Source: Claveliimonas sp964652805
GTDB lineage: Bacteria > Bacillota > Clostridia > Lachnospirales > Lachnospiraceae
DNA: 47,606 bases
NCBI GenBank assembly: GCA_964652805.1
Contig: CAZZBJ010000002.1
Coordinates: 1 to 47,606, forward strand
Direction of reading: 5' to 3'
In this document: piece after piece, positions 7,882 to 16,431 of the stretch
Position numbering within the stretch: position 1 is the stretch's first letter
Layout of the letters: each line of letters starts with the position of its first letter
Position numbers and translations under genes: made by a program
The notes under the pieces: generated by a model
Databases searched by the model: none
What the model saw: only the letters and a program-made list of their open reading frames with translations
What the model was told of the DNA's origin: nothing

Positions 7882-9033
7882 TTACATCACTCCGAAAATA
7901 GCCATAAAGGTTCCGGCCACGACCGCCGTACCGATAACTCCGGCCACGTTCGGTCCCATGGCGTGCATCAGAAGGAAGTTCGTGGGATCATACTCCGCCC
8001 CCACCTTCTGGGATACCCTGGCTGCCATAGGCACGGCAGACACGCCGGCCGACCCGATCAGCGGGTTGATCTTTCCGCCTGTAAGCACACACATGACCTT
8101 TCCTAAAAGAACGCCTGCCGCCGTACCGAAGATAAAAGCGATCAGTCCCAGAGCCACGATCTTCAGCGTATCCAGGTTGAGGAACGCCTCCGCGCTTGTA
8201 GTGGCGCCAACGGATGTGCCCAGCAGGATAACTACGATGTACATCAGCGCGTTGGATGCTGTCTCTGTCAGCTGCCTTACCACGCCGCACTCACGGAACA
8301 GATTGCCCAGCATGAGCATACCTACAAGGGGTGCTGTGGTGGGAAGGATCATACATACCACGATGGTAACGATAATGGGGAAGAGGATCCTCTCCAACTT
8401 GGAGACAGGCCGCAGCTGCTCCATCTTGATCTTCCTCTCCTTATCAGTAGTCAAAAGCTTCATAACCGGCGGCTGGATAATAGGAACCAGCGCCATGTAG
8501 GAGTAAGCCGCCACGGCGATAGGACCGAGGATCGCTGTCTGCTGCAGCTTTCCGGCAAGGAAGATGGATGTGGGGCCGTCTGCGCCGCCGATGATGGCGA
8601 TGGCCGCAGCCGCCTTGTCCGAAAATCCCATGGCCATGGCACCAAGGTAAGCGGCAAAAATACCGAACTGCGCTGCCGCGCCCAAGAGGAAGCTCTTAGG
8701 ATTGGCGATCAGCGGTCCGAAGTCCGTCATGGCTCCTACACCGAGGAAGATCAGTGACGGAAGGACGGACCACTCGTCCAGTACATAGAAATAATAGAGG
8801 AGACCTCCTGTGCCATTGGCCGCATCCTCTGCGTGCAGCATGATATCCGGATAGATATTGACAAGCAGCATACCGAAGGCGATGGGTACAAGCAGCAGAG
8901 GTTCAAATCCATGTTTTATTGCAAGATACAGGAAAAAGCATGCAACAGCGATCATGATCAGGTTTCCCCATGTAAGGTTGAGGAAAGCCGTCTGCTGCAC
9001 GAGGTTTCCCAAGGTTGTTAATATATAATCCAT
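7882..9033 (-). CDS. oadB: Na+-pumping decarboxylase beta subunit (OadB/MmdB/GcdB family)
   Basis: A 383-residue polytopic membrane protein with about ten hydrophobic segments. It decarboxylates carboxybiotin and couples this to export of Na+. Hallmarks are the re-entrant signature GGADGPTSIF near residue 150 and NPLIGSAGVSAVP near 325, both tied to Na+ handling in the family. The length is slightly below the 430-residue oxaloacetate decarboxylase beta chain and close to the glutaconyl-CoA/methylmalonyl-CoA pump type. ATG 9033 follows TGGAGGTTAGAAA. It lies directly after the biotin carrier gene, so carrier and pump are made together. Confidence 0.93.
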   Translation of the reverse strand: MDYILTTLGNLVQQTAFLNLTWGNLIMIAVACFFLYLAIKHGFEPLLLVPIAFGMLLVNIYPDIMLHAEDAANGTGGLLYYFYVLDEWSVLPSLIFLGVGAMTDFGPLIANPKSFLLGAAAQFGIFAAYLGAMAMGFSDKAAAAIAIIGGADGPTSIFLAGKLQQTAILGPIAVAAYSYMALVPIIQPPVMKLLTTDKERKIKMEQLRPVSKLERILFPIIVTIVVCMILPTTAPLVGMLMLGNLFRECGVVRQLTETASNALMYIVVILLGTSVGATTSAEAFLNLDTLKIVALGLIAFIFGTAAGVLLGKVMCVLTGGKINPLIGSAGVSAVPMAARVSQKVGAEYDPTNFLLMHAMGPNVAGVIGTAVVAGTFMAIFGVM

Positions 9034-9087
9034 TTTCTAACCTCCAGTCGTGTTTCAATAGATTCCCGACCAAACGATATATACCGT

Positions 9088-9474
9088 CTAGTTCAGAGTG
9101 GCAAGTACATCTCCTGCTTCAACAGCATCGCCTACAGCCACATCGATACTGGCAACTGTACCGTCCTCCGGTGCCACCATCGGGATCTCCATTTTCATTG
9201 CCTCGATGATGATGACTACGTCTCCGCGCTTTACACTCTGTCCTACATTGGCCTCGATCTTGAACACTTTCCCTGCTGCTCCTGCCTTCACCTGGATGGA
9301 GCCTGTTCCTGCCGCGGGTGCCGGTGCGGGCGCTGCCGCGGGTGCCTTCGGCGCAGGCGCTGCCGGCGCTTTCGGCGCGGGTGCTGCCGCCGCTTTCGGC
9401 GCTGCTCCTGCTGCTTTCTCCTCAACCGTTACATCATATACATTTCCATTCACTGTGATTGTGTAATTTTTCAT
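9088..9474 (-). CDS. Biotin carrier protein of the decarboxylase complex
   Basis: A 128-residue biotinyl carrier (MmdC/GcdC/1.3S type) that carries CO2 on biotin between the carboxyltransferases and the membrane pump. An N-terminal beta segment (1-20) is followed by a flexible Ala/Pro linker of about 35 residues with APAPKAPAA repeats. The biotinyl domain (57-128) carries the biotinylation Lys in EAMKMEIP, about residue 94. The repetitive linker gives high-GC, low-complexity DNA between about 9300 and 9420. It sits between the OadG-like and OadB genes, with 27 and 54 nt spacers. Confidence 0.93.
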   Translation of the reverse strand: MKNYTITVNGNVYDVTVEEKAAGAAPKAAAAPAPKAPAAPAPKAPAAAPAPAPAAGTGSIQVKAGAAGKVFKIEANVGQSVKRGDVVIIIEAMKMEIPMVAPEDGTVASIDVAVGDAVEAGDVLATLN

Positions 9475-9501
9475 TTTTATATCCTCCTGATCCGGTTATG
9501 C

Positions 9502-10326
9502 TTAAATCCATTTATTTGATTTCCGACGTCTGATGCTTCTCACGATAAAGCCGTCTGCCGGTACTTCCTCTGATGCCGCAATGGCTGCCGCGATGACTGC
9601 CGCAAGCTCGCCGTCGTCTGTCACGTCCTCAGTCTCCATCTGAACTTCCGGCGCCGGCCGGGTCGGTGCGCTCCGGGCCGGAGCCTCAGATGCCTGCGCC
9701 GAGGAGATCTCCTGTACAGGAGTCGTTGTACTCTTCCCGAAAAACGCCTCCTGCAGCTTTGGTATATATTTCATCAGTGAAATAATAACACTGATAAGAA
9801 TAAGTACAACAAACACGGTTCCCATGCCGAGCACTGTGTTCAGTCCTGCCTTGCTCAGGATCTCGCTCATGGAATAGATCCCGCTGACTGTAAGGCTGTC
9901 CAGATACAGGTTGCCCCGCACGTCCGTCTCGTAGATGAACTCAAGGTTTGCCTCCCGGTCTGCAAACTGGGCTACGGTGGTCACAGAGAGCTGTGTCTGG
10001 GAAGCGGTGTATACGAATTCGCCGTGTCCTTCATAGGCTCCGCACTCCTCCACGCCTGCCTGCCAGGCGTCCAGGGAGCTGAGGAAGCTGTCCCCTGTGA
10101 AAGGATAACCTGACTGCGCTATCTGGATCTCCAGCTGCTCATCGGAGAGGCTGTTCCACTGCTCGATCGTCGTGTCGTCCGCTGTGGAGCAGTAGGTCAC
10201 GAGGAACTCGGTGGCCTCCTCAATGGTAGCCTGGTCATACTCCACTCCAGAGTCTCCGCCACTGCATCCGGCCAAGACAAATACAACTGTAAGCGTGCAT
10301 AATAATAAGCTAATTTTCTTCTTCAA
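9502..10326 (-). CDS. OadG/MmdD-like small subunit with an N-terminal lipoprotein-type domain
   Basis: A 274-residue protein. The C-terminal part matches the small delta/gamma subunit of Na+-pump decarboxylases: one transmembrane helix (about 163-188, GMGTVFVVLILISVIISL), a linker rich in Ala/Pro/Glu, and a basic end, RSIRRRKSNKWI, typical of OadG-type C termini. Unusually, about 155 residues precede the helix. They start with a signal peptide and lipobox (LAGC, Cys near 21) and an acidic domain that would be outside the cell. Classical OadG is under 100 residues. The start is TTG at 10326, with GAGGTG 7 nt upstream. The gene follows the carboxyltransferase gene by 14 nt. The role of the extracytoplasmic part is unknown. 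Confidence 0.8.
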   Translation of the reverse strand: MKKKISLLLCTLTVVFVLAGCSGGDSGVEYDQATIEEATEFLVTYCSTADDTTIEQWNSLSDEQLEIQIAQSGYPFTGDSFLSSLDAWQAGVEECGAYEGHGEFVYTASQTQLSVTTVAQFADREANLEFIYETDVRGNLYLDSLTVSGIYSMSEILSKAGLNTVLGMGTVFVVLILISVIISLMKYIPKLQEAFFGKSTTTPVQEISSAQASEAPARSAPTRPAPEVQMETEDVTDDGELAAVIAAAIAASEEVPADGFIVRSIRRRKSNKWI

Positions 10327-10340
10327 TTCGTCTCACCTCA

Positions 10341-11780
10341 CTAAACCGTTCCATGTTTCTTTGCAGGACGATCCTCTCTCTTTGTGAAGAGCATCTCAAA
10401 TGCTCCGATAATGTATTTACGCGTCTCTGCCGGATTGATGACAGCGTCCACATAACCGCGTCCTGCCGCGGAAGCCGGGCCGGACTGGAGTGCGCGGTAG
10501 TCTGCCGCCTTCTCTGTCTGCACCGCCCTGTCAGCATCCGGGTACATGATCTTGGCCGCCAGGTTCGCATCCATCATACCAATCTCTGCGTTCGGCCATG
10601 CGTAGACCATATCCGCACCGATGGATTTGCTGTTCATAGCCACGTAAGCGCTTCCATAAGCTTTTCCGATGATCACATTCACCTTCGGGACAGTGGCGTC
10701 GGCAAAGGCGTAGATCAGCCTGGCTGTCTCACGGGCCAGATTTCTCTCCGCACACTTGGATGCGTCAAAGCCTGTCACATTGGTCAGCGTCAGAACCGGA
10801 ATGTTGAAGGAGTCGCAGAACTTCACAAACTGAGATGCCTTGCGGGCTCCCGCTGTGGACAGGGAACCGTCAAATTCTGCTACCACTTCCGCATCCTCAT
10901 TGTAAACTCTGGAGCGGTTTGCCACAGCTCCCACTGTCATGCCGTTGAGGCGGATAAAGGCTGTGACCATGTCCTTTGCGTAATCCTTCTTCACCTCGAA
11001 GACAACGCCGTTATCTGAGATCTGGGCCAGGGCAATGGCTGTATCCTCCGCCGCATTCTCAATGTCCGCACACAGACGGTTCAGGTCGTCTGTACACTCG
11101 TCGCAGGATGCATCCTCCTCGTTGTTGCAGGGCAGCATGCAGACCAGTGAGCGGATGTCAGAGAGAATCTCCTCCTCTGTCCCCACTTTGTCTACAAGTC
11201 CTGCGGACTCACTCTGGAATTTCGGGGAGGCTGTGTCGCATTTCTGGGCTGTGTTGCCCGGGATTGCGTTGGGGGAATTCACGAACAGCTTCGCATTTTT
11301 CTCCTCCATAAATGTAAAGTCTGTCAGCGCGGCAAGGGCGGCCAGTCCGCCGCCGCAGCTTCCGAAGATTGCTGTGATCTGGGGAACAACACCGGAAGCC
11401 AGTGTCTGCTTCAGGTAAAGCTGTCCAAACGCATCCAGTGCGTCTGTAGCCTCCTGGAGACGAATTCCCGCACAGTCCACAAGTCCGATGACAGGTGCTC
11501 CCATCTTCATCGCCATGTCGTAGACAGACACGATCTTCTTTGCATGCATCTCACCCATGGACCCACCCAGCACGGATGCATCCTGGCTGTAGACGTAGAC
11601 AAGATTTCCGTCGATCAGCCCGTATCCGGTAATGACGCCGTCTCCCGGAGTTTTTGTTTCCTGCATGTTAAAATCAGTTGCTCTGGCTGTCACGCCGCCG
11701 CCGATCTCAACAAAGCTGCCTGCATCAAGAAGAGAAGCAATTCTCTGGCTTGCTGCGCTTTCTGTTGCCATGTTGCTCAT
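10341..11780 (-). CDS. Acyl-CoA carboxyltransferase (MmdA/PccB/12S-like)
   Basis: A 479-residue member of the crotonase-fold carboxyltransferase family, probably acting on methylmalonyl-CoA/propionyl-CoA or a related acyl-CoA. The N-terminal lobe has LLDAGSFVEIGGG, the GDGVITGYG block and the oxyanion-type loop FGSCGGGLAA. The C-terminal lobe has the biotin-facing loop VTGFDASKCAE and GKAYGSAYVAMNSK. It is about 30 residues shorter than usual at the N terminus and has an acidic Cys-containing insert (CNNEEDASCDECTDD, about 220-235), so it is a divergent branch. It is first in the five-gene operon; ATG 11780 follows GGAGGGCTAGGTT. Substrate is inferred from the family and neighbours only. Confidence 0.85.
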   Translation of the reverse strand: MSNMATESAASQRIASLLDAGSFVEIGGGVTARATDFNMQETKTPGDGVITGYGLIDGNLVYVYSQDASVLGGSMGEMHAKKIVSVYDMAMKMGAPVIGLVDCAGIRLQEATDALDAFGQLYLKQTLASGVVPQITAIFGSCGGGLAALAALTDFTFMEEKNAKLFVNSPNAIPGNTAQKCDTASPKFQSESAGLVDKVGTEEEILSDIRSLVCMLPCNNEEDASCDECTDDLNRLCADIENAAEDTAIALAQISDNGVVFEVKKDYAKDMVTAFIRLNGMTVGAVANRSRVYNEDAEVVAEFDGSLSTAGARKASQFVKFCDSFNIPVLTLTNVTGFDASKCAERNLARETARLIYAFADATVPKVNVIIGKAYGSAYVAMNSKSIGADMVYAWPNAEIGMMDANLAAKIMYPDADRAVQTEKAADYRALQSGPASAAGRGYVDAVINPAETRKYIIGAFEMLFTKREDRPAKKHGTV

Positions 11781-11875
11781 AACCTAGCCCTCCATTTTCA
11801 TTATTATTTAAATCAGGTTTTCTCATGCAGATTATAGATAATTGCAAAAAGTCAACCAAATTTTCCGCCTATTAT

Positions 11876-11904
11876 ATTATATATTTTTTCTTGTCGTGAT
11901 TCAA
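11876..11904 (-). promoter_or_regulatory. Promoter of the decarboxylase operon
   Basis: TTGAAT (11899-11904) and TATAAT (11876-11881) with a 17-nt spacer on the minus strand, in an AT-rich stretch, about 95 nt upstream of the first gene. A second TATAAT overlaps at 11871-11876. Confidence 0.7.
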
Positions 11905-11963
11905 CTGTTTTTTTTCATTTCGTTAAAAGTTTAGCAATGCCGCTTTCTGTCGAAAGAGCGGAT

Positions 11964-12011
11964 GAAAAATAAAGCGGGCGGCTCTGTACTTAAGATCACA
12001 GAACTGCCCGC
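11964..12011 (-). terminator. Terminator after rseP
   Basis: Arms GCGGGC plus GTTCTGT (12011-11998) and ACAGAGC plus GCCCGC (11987-11974) form a long stem with one internal mismatch; TTTATTTTTC follows on the minus strand. It ends the pyrH-rseP operon before the decarboxylase promoter. Confidence 0.85.
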
Positions 12012-12030
12012 TCTCCTGAAGGGATAATTT

Positions 12031-13062
12031 CTAGAAGAACACCCTCTGTATATCGTTGAACATGACCACTATCATCAGCACCATCAGGAGCACAATCCCG
12101 GCAAAATGGACGTACCCCTCCTTCTCCGGCGGGATACGTTTGCGCCGCACCGCCTCGATAACGAGGAAGACGAGCCGTCCTCCGTCCAGCGCCGGCAGGG
12201 GCAGAAGGTTCATGACCCCTAAGTTGGCGGAGATCAGTATGGCAATGTTCAGCATATTGACAGCCACCGTGGCGGCGCCGTAGCTTTTGGCCTCCTGGTA
12301 GGTGTCGTCCACCACGTCCACGATGCCCACCGGTCCGGAGAGCTGGTCAACGCCGATCTGGCCTGTCACAAGCATCTTCAGGCTCAGGAGGGTGGTGTCG
12401 ACCCAGTATTTCACCTCGTAGGCCCCGTACTGGACAGCGGTCAGGAGATTGGCCGCCGTGTAGCCGCTGCTGCTGATGCCCAGCCTGTAGTACTGCAGGT
12501 CCTCGTCATACTTCGGGGTGATGGTGACCGTGTACTCCTCCCCGTCTCTCTCATAGGTGAGCTCCACGTCCTCCCCCTGGTGGAACTGGTTATACACCTG
12601 GATTTCCTTGAAGAGATGGATCTTCTTTCCGTTCATCTCCACGATCCGGTCGCCGGCCTCCAGCCCTGCCTGGGCCGCCGGGAAGTCCGACTCCACCTCC
12701 CCTGCCACCGGCTCGTCGTAGCCTGCCGCTCCCACAAGAATGGCCGCGCATATGAGAGCCAGGATAAAGTTGAACACAGGCCCTGCCGCTATGACGGAAA
12801 TCCGGGCCCACACGGACTTGTTGTTGAAACTGGTGGGGGAGTCCGTCGCCTCCTCGTCCTCGCCCATGGCGCAGTACCCGCCGATGGGCAGGATGCGCAC
12901 CGCATACAGGGTGCCGTGGTACTCCTTTGTAAAGAGAGCCGGCCCCATACCCACGGAGAACTCCTGCACGTCGATATGGTTCAGCTTCGCCAGGGTGAAA
13001 TGTCCCAGTTCGTGGAAAAAGATGATAAAACTGAAGATTAAGATTGCAATGATAATACCCAA
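12031..13062 (-). CDS. rseP: Site-2 zinc metalloprotease (RseP/RasP family)
   Basis: A 343-residue intramembrane protease that cuts transmembrane regulators and leftover signal peptides. The zinc motif HELGH is at about residues 18-22 within the first membrane helix. A PDZ domain covers about 115-190, and the second metal ligand lies in the LLPLPALDGGR region near 290. Three to four membrane helices are visible. The start codon is TTG at 13062 with AGGAGGTAACA just upstream; there is only a 3-nt gap to dxr, so it is the last gene of the operon. The order dxr-rseP is common in Firmicutes, where RasP controls anti-sigma factors. Confidence 0.95.
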   Translation of the reverse strand: MGIIIAILIFSFIIFFHELGHFTLAKLNHIDVQEFSVGMGPALFTKEYHGTLYAVRILPIGGYCAMGEDEEATDSPTSFNNKSVWARISVIAAGPVFNFILALICAAILVGAAGYDEPVAGEVESDFPAAQAGLEAGDRIVEMNGKKIHLFKEIQVYNQFHQGEDVELTYERDGEEYTVTITPKYDEDLQYYRLGISSSGYTAANLLTAVQYGAYEVKYWVDTTLLSLKMLVTGQIGVDQLSGPVGIVDVVDDTYQEAKSYGAATVAVNMLNIAILISANLGVMNLLPLPALDGGRLVFLVIEAVRRKRIPPEKEGYVHFAGIVLLMVLMIVVMFNDIQRVFF

Positions 13063-13065
13063 ATG

Positions 13066-14217
13066 TTACCTCCTGCCAAGTCTGCTGTTTATATACTCAT
13101 AGACCCCCGCCTCTGTGTCCAGTATCTCGTCCAGGGAGGGGGAGGGAATGTTCACATGCCTCTCCATGCACTCCCCGATCAGGTCCGTGATCTCCAGATA
13201 ACCTATCTGTCTGTCCAGGAATTTCGCCACAGCCATCTCGTTTGCCGCGTTATACACGGTGGGAAGGCTGCCGCCGGCCCGGCCCGCCTGATAGGCCAGG
13301 TCCAAAGCCGGGAAGGTCTCTGTGTCCGGTCTCTCAAAGTCCAGCTTGCCGATGCTCCAGAAATCCAGCCTCTCCCCCGGCAGGTATCTCCGCTCCGGGT
13401 AGCAGAGGGCGTACTGAATAGGCAGCTTCATGTCCGGCGTTCCCAGCTGGGCGATGACAGCACCGTCCTCGTACTCCACCATGGAGTGAACCACGCTCTG
13501 GGGCTGCACCACTACCTGGATCTGGTCCACGTCCACGCCAAAGAGCCACTTTGCCTCGATCACTTCCAGCCCCTTGTTCACCATAGTGGAGGAGTCGATG
13601 GTAATCTTCCGCCCCATCTCCCAGTTGGGATGCTTCAGGGCGTCCTCCACCTGCACATCCTTAAGCTCCTCCCGCTTTCTTCCCCGGAAAGCCCCCCCGG
13701 AGGCAGTCAGGAGGATTTTCTTTGGGGCCCTCCCCTGCCCTCCCTGGAGAGACTGGAAGATGGCGCTGTGCTCGCTGTCCACCGGAAGGATGGACACGCC
13801 CCGTTCCCTGGCCAGGGGCATGATGAGATGCCCCGCCGTCACCAGCGTCTCCTTGTTGGCCAGAGCGATGTCCTTCCCCGCCCGGATAGCCTCCATGGCG
13901 GGCCGGATGCCGATCATGCCTACAATGGCTGTTACAAGTATATCCGCCTGCTCCTCCGTTGATACCTGGATCAGGCCGCCCATGCCGGACACAACCTGTG
14001 TGTCCAGGTCCCGGATGCGGCTTTTCAGCTCCAATGCCCGCTCCTCGTCCCAGACAGCCGCCAGGCGGGGAGAGAACTCCCGTATCTGTTTCTCCAGAAG
14101 ATCGATATTGCGCCCTGCCGCCAGGGCCGTCACCTCTATATCTCCGTTTTCCCTCACAACCTCCAGGGTCTGTGTCCCGATGGAGCCTGTGGAGCCCAGT
14201 ATGGCAATTTTCTTCAT
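13066..14217 (-). CDS. dxr: 1-deoxy-D-xylulose 5-phosphate reductoisomerase
   Basis: A 383-residue DXR of normal length. It turns DXP into MEP with NADPH, the committed step of the MEP isoprenoid pathway. The N-terminal Rossmann fold starts with LGSTGSIGTQTL. Substrate and metal residues sit in PVDSEHSAIFQ, TASGGAFRG and the block WEMGRKITIDSSTMVNKGLE. ATG 14217 has AAGGGAGATAGAAC upstream. It lies between cdsA and rseP in the usual order and supplies precursors used by UppS, encoded earlier in the same transcript. Confidence 0.97.
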   Translation of the reverse strand: MKKIAILGSTGSIGTQTLEVVRENGDIEVTALAAGRNIDLLEKQIREFSPRLAAVWDEERALELKSRIRDLDTQVVSGMGGLIQVSTEEQADILVTAIVGMIGIRPAMEAIRAGKDIALANKETLVTAGHLIMPLARERGVSILPVDSEHSAIFQSLQGGQGRAPKKILLTASGGAFRGRKREELKDVQVEDALKHPNWEMGRKITIDSSTMVNKGLEVIEAKWLFGVDVDQIQVVVQPQSVVHSMVEYEDGAVIAQLGTPDMKLPIQYALCYPERRYLPGERLDFWSIGKLDFERPDTETFPALDLAYQAGRAGGSLPTVYNAANEMAVAKFLDRQIGYLEITDLIGECMERHVNIPSPSLDEILDTEAGVYEYINSRLGRR

Positions 14218-14262
14218 GTTCTATCTCCCTTCTTCCAAAAAAAACAGCAGCCTGCCTGCGGC

Positions 14263-15060
14263 TTAGGCCAGCATGGCAGCCAGATAGTAGATGACAGGCG
14301 CTGTAAATATCACGCTGTCAAACCGATCCAGTATGCCGCCGTGTCCCGGGATCAGTTTTCCGTAGTCCTTCACGTCGTGATTCCGCTTGATGGCGGAGGC
14401 CGCCAGGTCACCGATCTGGGAGATGACGCCGCCTGCGCCGCAGATGACCGCGTAGAACAGAGGATCTACATCCGCCCCTCTCCACTGGTTCATGGCCAGG
14501 GAGAATAGGGCTCCCAGAAGAGCCGCGCCCAGGACGCCGCCAACGCCGCCCTCCACAGATTTCTTCGGACTTAGGCGGGGCGCCATCTTATGCTTTCCGA
14601 TGAGCATGCCCACGCAGTAGGCACAGGTGTCACATCCCCAGGAGCTGAGGAAGATGAGCCACACAGCCACGCCGCCGTCGGGCAGCATCCTCGTCTGATA
14701 CACATAGGACAGCATGACAGCCACATAGAATAGACCGAAAAAGGTCACCATCACCTGCTCTGTCCGGAAGGCCGGGAAGGTGAACACGTACACCGCCATG
14801 ACCACCACGAGAAACAGGATGGTGAATGCGGTCATCCACTCCATCCGGTCTTTGTACAGGAGCGCATAGTAGACCATCGCCCCCAGATAGCCTGTGATGC
14901 CGAGGGCCTTTCCCTGGACACCCACCACCTTGTAGAGCTCGCTCATGCCGATGAGGCTGATCACCGCCAGCACGCCGAAAAGAAGATTGCCGCCGTATCC
15001 CACCGTGGCGATAAGGATAATCACCAGCACGATGCCGCTCAAAAGCCTTGTCTTAAACAT
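14263..15060 (-). CDS. cdsA: Phosphatidate cytidylyltransferase
   Basis: A 265-residue integral membrane enzyme that makes CDP-diacylglycerol from phosphatidate and CTP for phospholipid synthesis. About seven hydrophobic segments are seen. The signature at the C terminus reads SPKKSVEGGVGG followed by KDYGKLIPGHGGILDRFDS, which contains the metal-binding acids. The start is taken as ATG 15060 because AAGGAGG lies 9 nt upstream; an in-frame ATG three codons earlier abuts the ribosome site. The gene overlaps uppS by 8 nt, so translation is likely coupled. Confidence 0.95.
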   Translation of the reverse strand: MFKTRLLSGIVLVIILIATVGYGGNLLFGVLAVISLIGMSELYKVVGVQGKALGITGYLGAMVYYALLYKDRMEWMTAFTILFLVVVMAVYVFTFPAFRTEQVMVTFFGLFYVAVMLSYVYQTRMLPDGGVAVWLIFLSSWGCDTCAYCVGMLIGKHKMAPRLSPKKSVEGGVGGVLGAALLGALFSLAMNQWRGADVDPLFYAVICGAGGVISQIGDLAASAIKRNHDVKDYGKLIPGHGGILDRFDSVIFTAPVIYYLAAMLA

Positions 15061-15778
15061 GTTCTTCATCCTCCTTCTTCTCCACGCCGCCGTATCTCCG
15101 GTCCCGGCTGTTGTACTGCTCTATGGCCCGCACAAGCTCCTCCTTTGTGAAGTCAGGCCAGAGCACGTCTGTGAAATAAAACTCCGAGTAGGCAAGCTGC
15201 CACAGGAGGAAGTTGGACAGCCGTTCCTCTCCGCTTGTGCGGATGAGAAGATCCGGATCCGGGATGTCGTATGTGTCCAGGTAGGAGGAGACGACCTCCG
15301 AGGTGACGGCCTCCGGCTCCAACTTTCCATCCTTCGCATCCCGGGCCATCCTTCGCGCCGCCCGAACGATCTCGTCCCGGCTGCCGTAGTTGAGGGCAAT
15401 CTGGAAATGTAAGCCGCCATTGTTCTTCGTAGCCTCCTCCAGCTCATCGATGCGGCTGCGGATGTCCTCGTCCAGCCGGGTCTTATCGCCGATGACCCGG
15501 ATCTTCATATCGTTTTTCGCCGCCGTCTTCAAGCAGGTTTTCATGTAATTGCGAAGAAGCTTCATGAGAGCGTCCACTTCATCCTTGGGACGACTCCAGT
15601 TCTCTGTGGAAAAGGCGTACACAGTCAGATACTTGATACCCATCCTCCAGGCCTCCTCACAGATTCTCTCCACATTTTTGCTTCCCTGGGCGTGGCCGTA
15701 ATTGCGGGGCATCCCCTTGGACCTGGCCCACCGCCCGTTTCCGTCCAGGATGATCGCCACATGCCTTGGTACATTCAT
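15053..15778 (-). CDS. uppS: Undecaprenyl diphosphate synthase
   Basis: A 241-residue cis-prenyltransferase that builds undecaprenyl diphosphate, the lipid carrier for peptidoglycan. The catalytic Asp is in AIILDGNGRWA near residue 13. The substrate-binding RTSGEERLSNFLLWQ and the EFYFTDVLWPDF region close the active site. ATG 15778 is chosen because GGGAGA sits 8 nt upstream and family members begin with MNVPRHVAIILDGN; a longer in-frame version from 15814 lacks a ribosome site. Third gene of the pyrH-rseP operon. Confidence 0.96.
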   Translation of the reverse strand: MNVPRHVAIILDGNGRWARSKGMPRNYGHAQGSKNVERICEEAWRMGIKYLTVYAFSTENWSRPKDEVDALMKLLRNYMKTCLKTAAKNDMKIRVIGDKTRLDEDIRSRIDELEEATKNNGGLHFQIALNYGSRDEIVRAARRMARDAKDGKLEPEAVTSEVVSSYLDTYDIPDPDLLIRTSGEERLSNFLLWQLAYSEFYFTDVLWPDFTKEELVRAIEQYNSRDRRYGGVEKKEDEEHV

Positions 15779-15852
15779 CGCATTGTCTCCCTTCACAGGG
15801 GAGGACGGGCACATGATGTCCCGTCCCCCGTCTTTTCTCTCTGTTTTTCCGA

Positions 15853-16404
15853 CTAAACCGTCATAACCTCTTTTGACTTGCCCTCCACCGCTTGATCGAC
15901 TTCTTTGATGTATTTGTCTGTCAGCTTCTGCAGATCCGCTTCCAGGTCCTTTATCTCATCCTCAGACACATTGCTTCCCTTTAACTTCTTGAAAGCGTCA
16001 TTTCCATCCCGGCGGATATTACGGACAGCCACCTTGGCCTGCTCGCCCTTTTTCTTCACGTCCTTCACCAGCTCTTTTCTGCGCTCCTCCGTCAGCTCCG
16101 GAAATACGAGGCGCACGCAGGAGCCGTCGTTTGTGGGGTTGATGCCCAGGTCGGACATGTTGATGGCCTTCTCGATGACCTTCAGCATACTCTTCTCCCA
16201 GGGCTGGATCTGAATCATCCGGGCCTCCGGCACGGATATGTTGGCCACCTGCTGGATCGGCGTGGGGGACCCGTAATAGTCCACGGTGATCTTGTTGAGC
16301 ACGTTGGGATTTGCCCGGCCTGCCCTTATGGTCACCAGCTCTCCCTCCAGATTTGTAAGCGTCTTTTTCATCTTGTCCTCGTATGGTTTCAGTCTTTCAT
16401 TCAT
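15853..16404 (-). CDS. frr: Ribosome recycling factor
   Basis: A 183-residue RRF of typical length. With EF-G and IF3 it splits post-termination ribosomes. The sequence is largely helical with the conserved TIRAGRANP block near residue 26 and IQPWEKSML near residue 73. A C-terminal three-helix bundle is rich in Lys and Glu. ATG 16404 follows GGGAGGAAACGATC. It lies 27 nt after pyrH, the standard pairing in bacteria. Confidence 0.98.
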   Translation of the reverse strand: MNERLKPYEDKMKKTLTNLEGELVTIRAGRANPNVLNKITVDYYGSPTPIQQVANISVPEARMIQIQPWEKSMLKVIEKAINMSDLGINPTNDGSCVRLVFPELTEERRKELVKDVKKKGEQAKVAVRNIRRDGNDAFKKLKGSNVSEDEIKDLEADLQKLTDKYIKEVDQAVEGKSKEVMTV

Positions 16405-16431
16405 GATCGTTTCCTCCCTTATGACTTTATA

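Noticed and set aside
9300..9420. Apparent short tandem repeats
   Set aside because: They encode the Ala/Pro linker of the biotin carrier and are explained by its low-complexity sequence.
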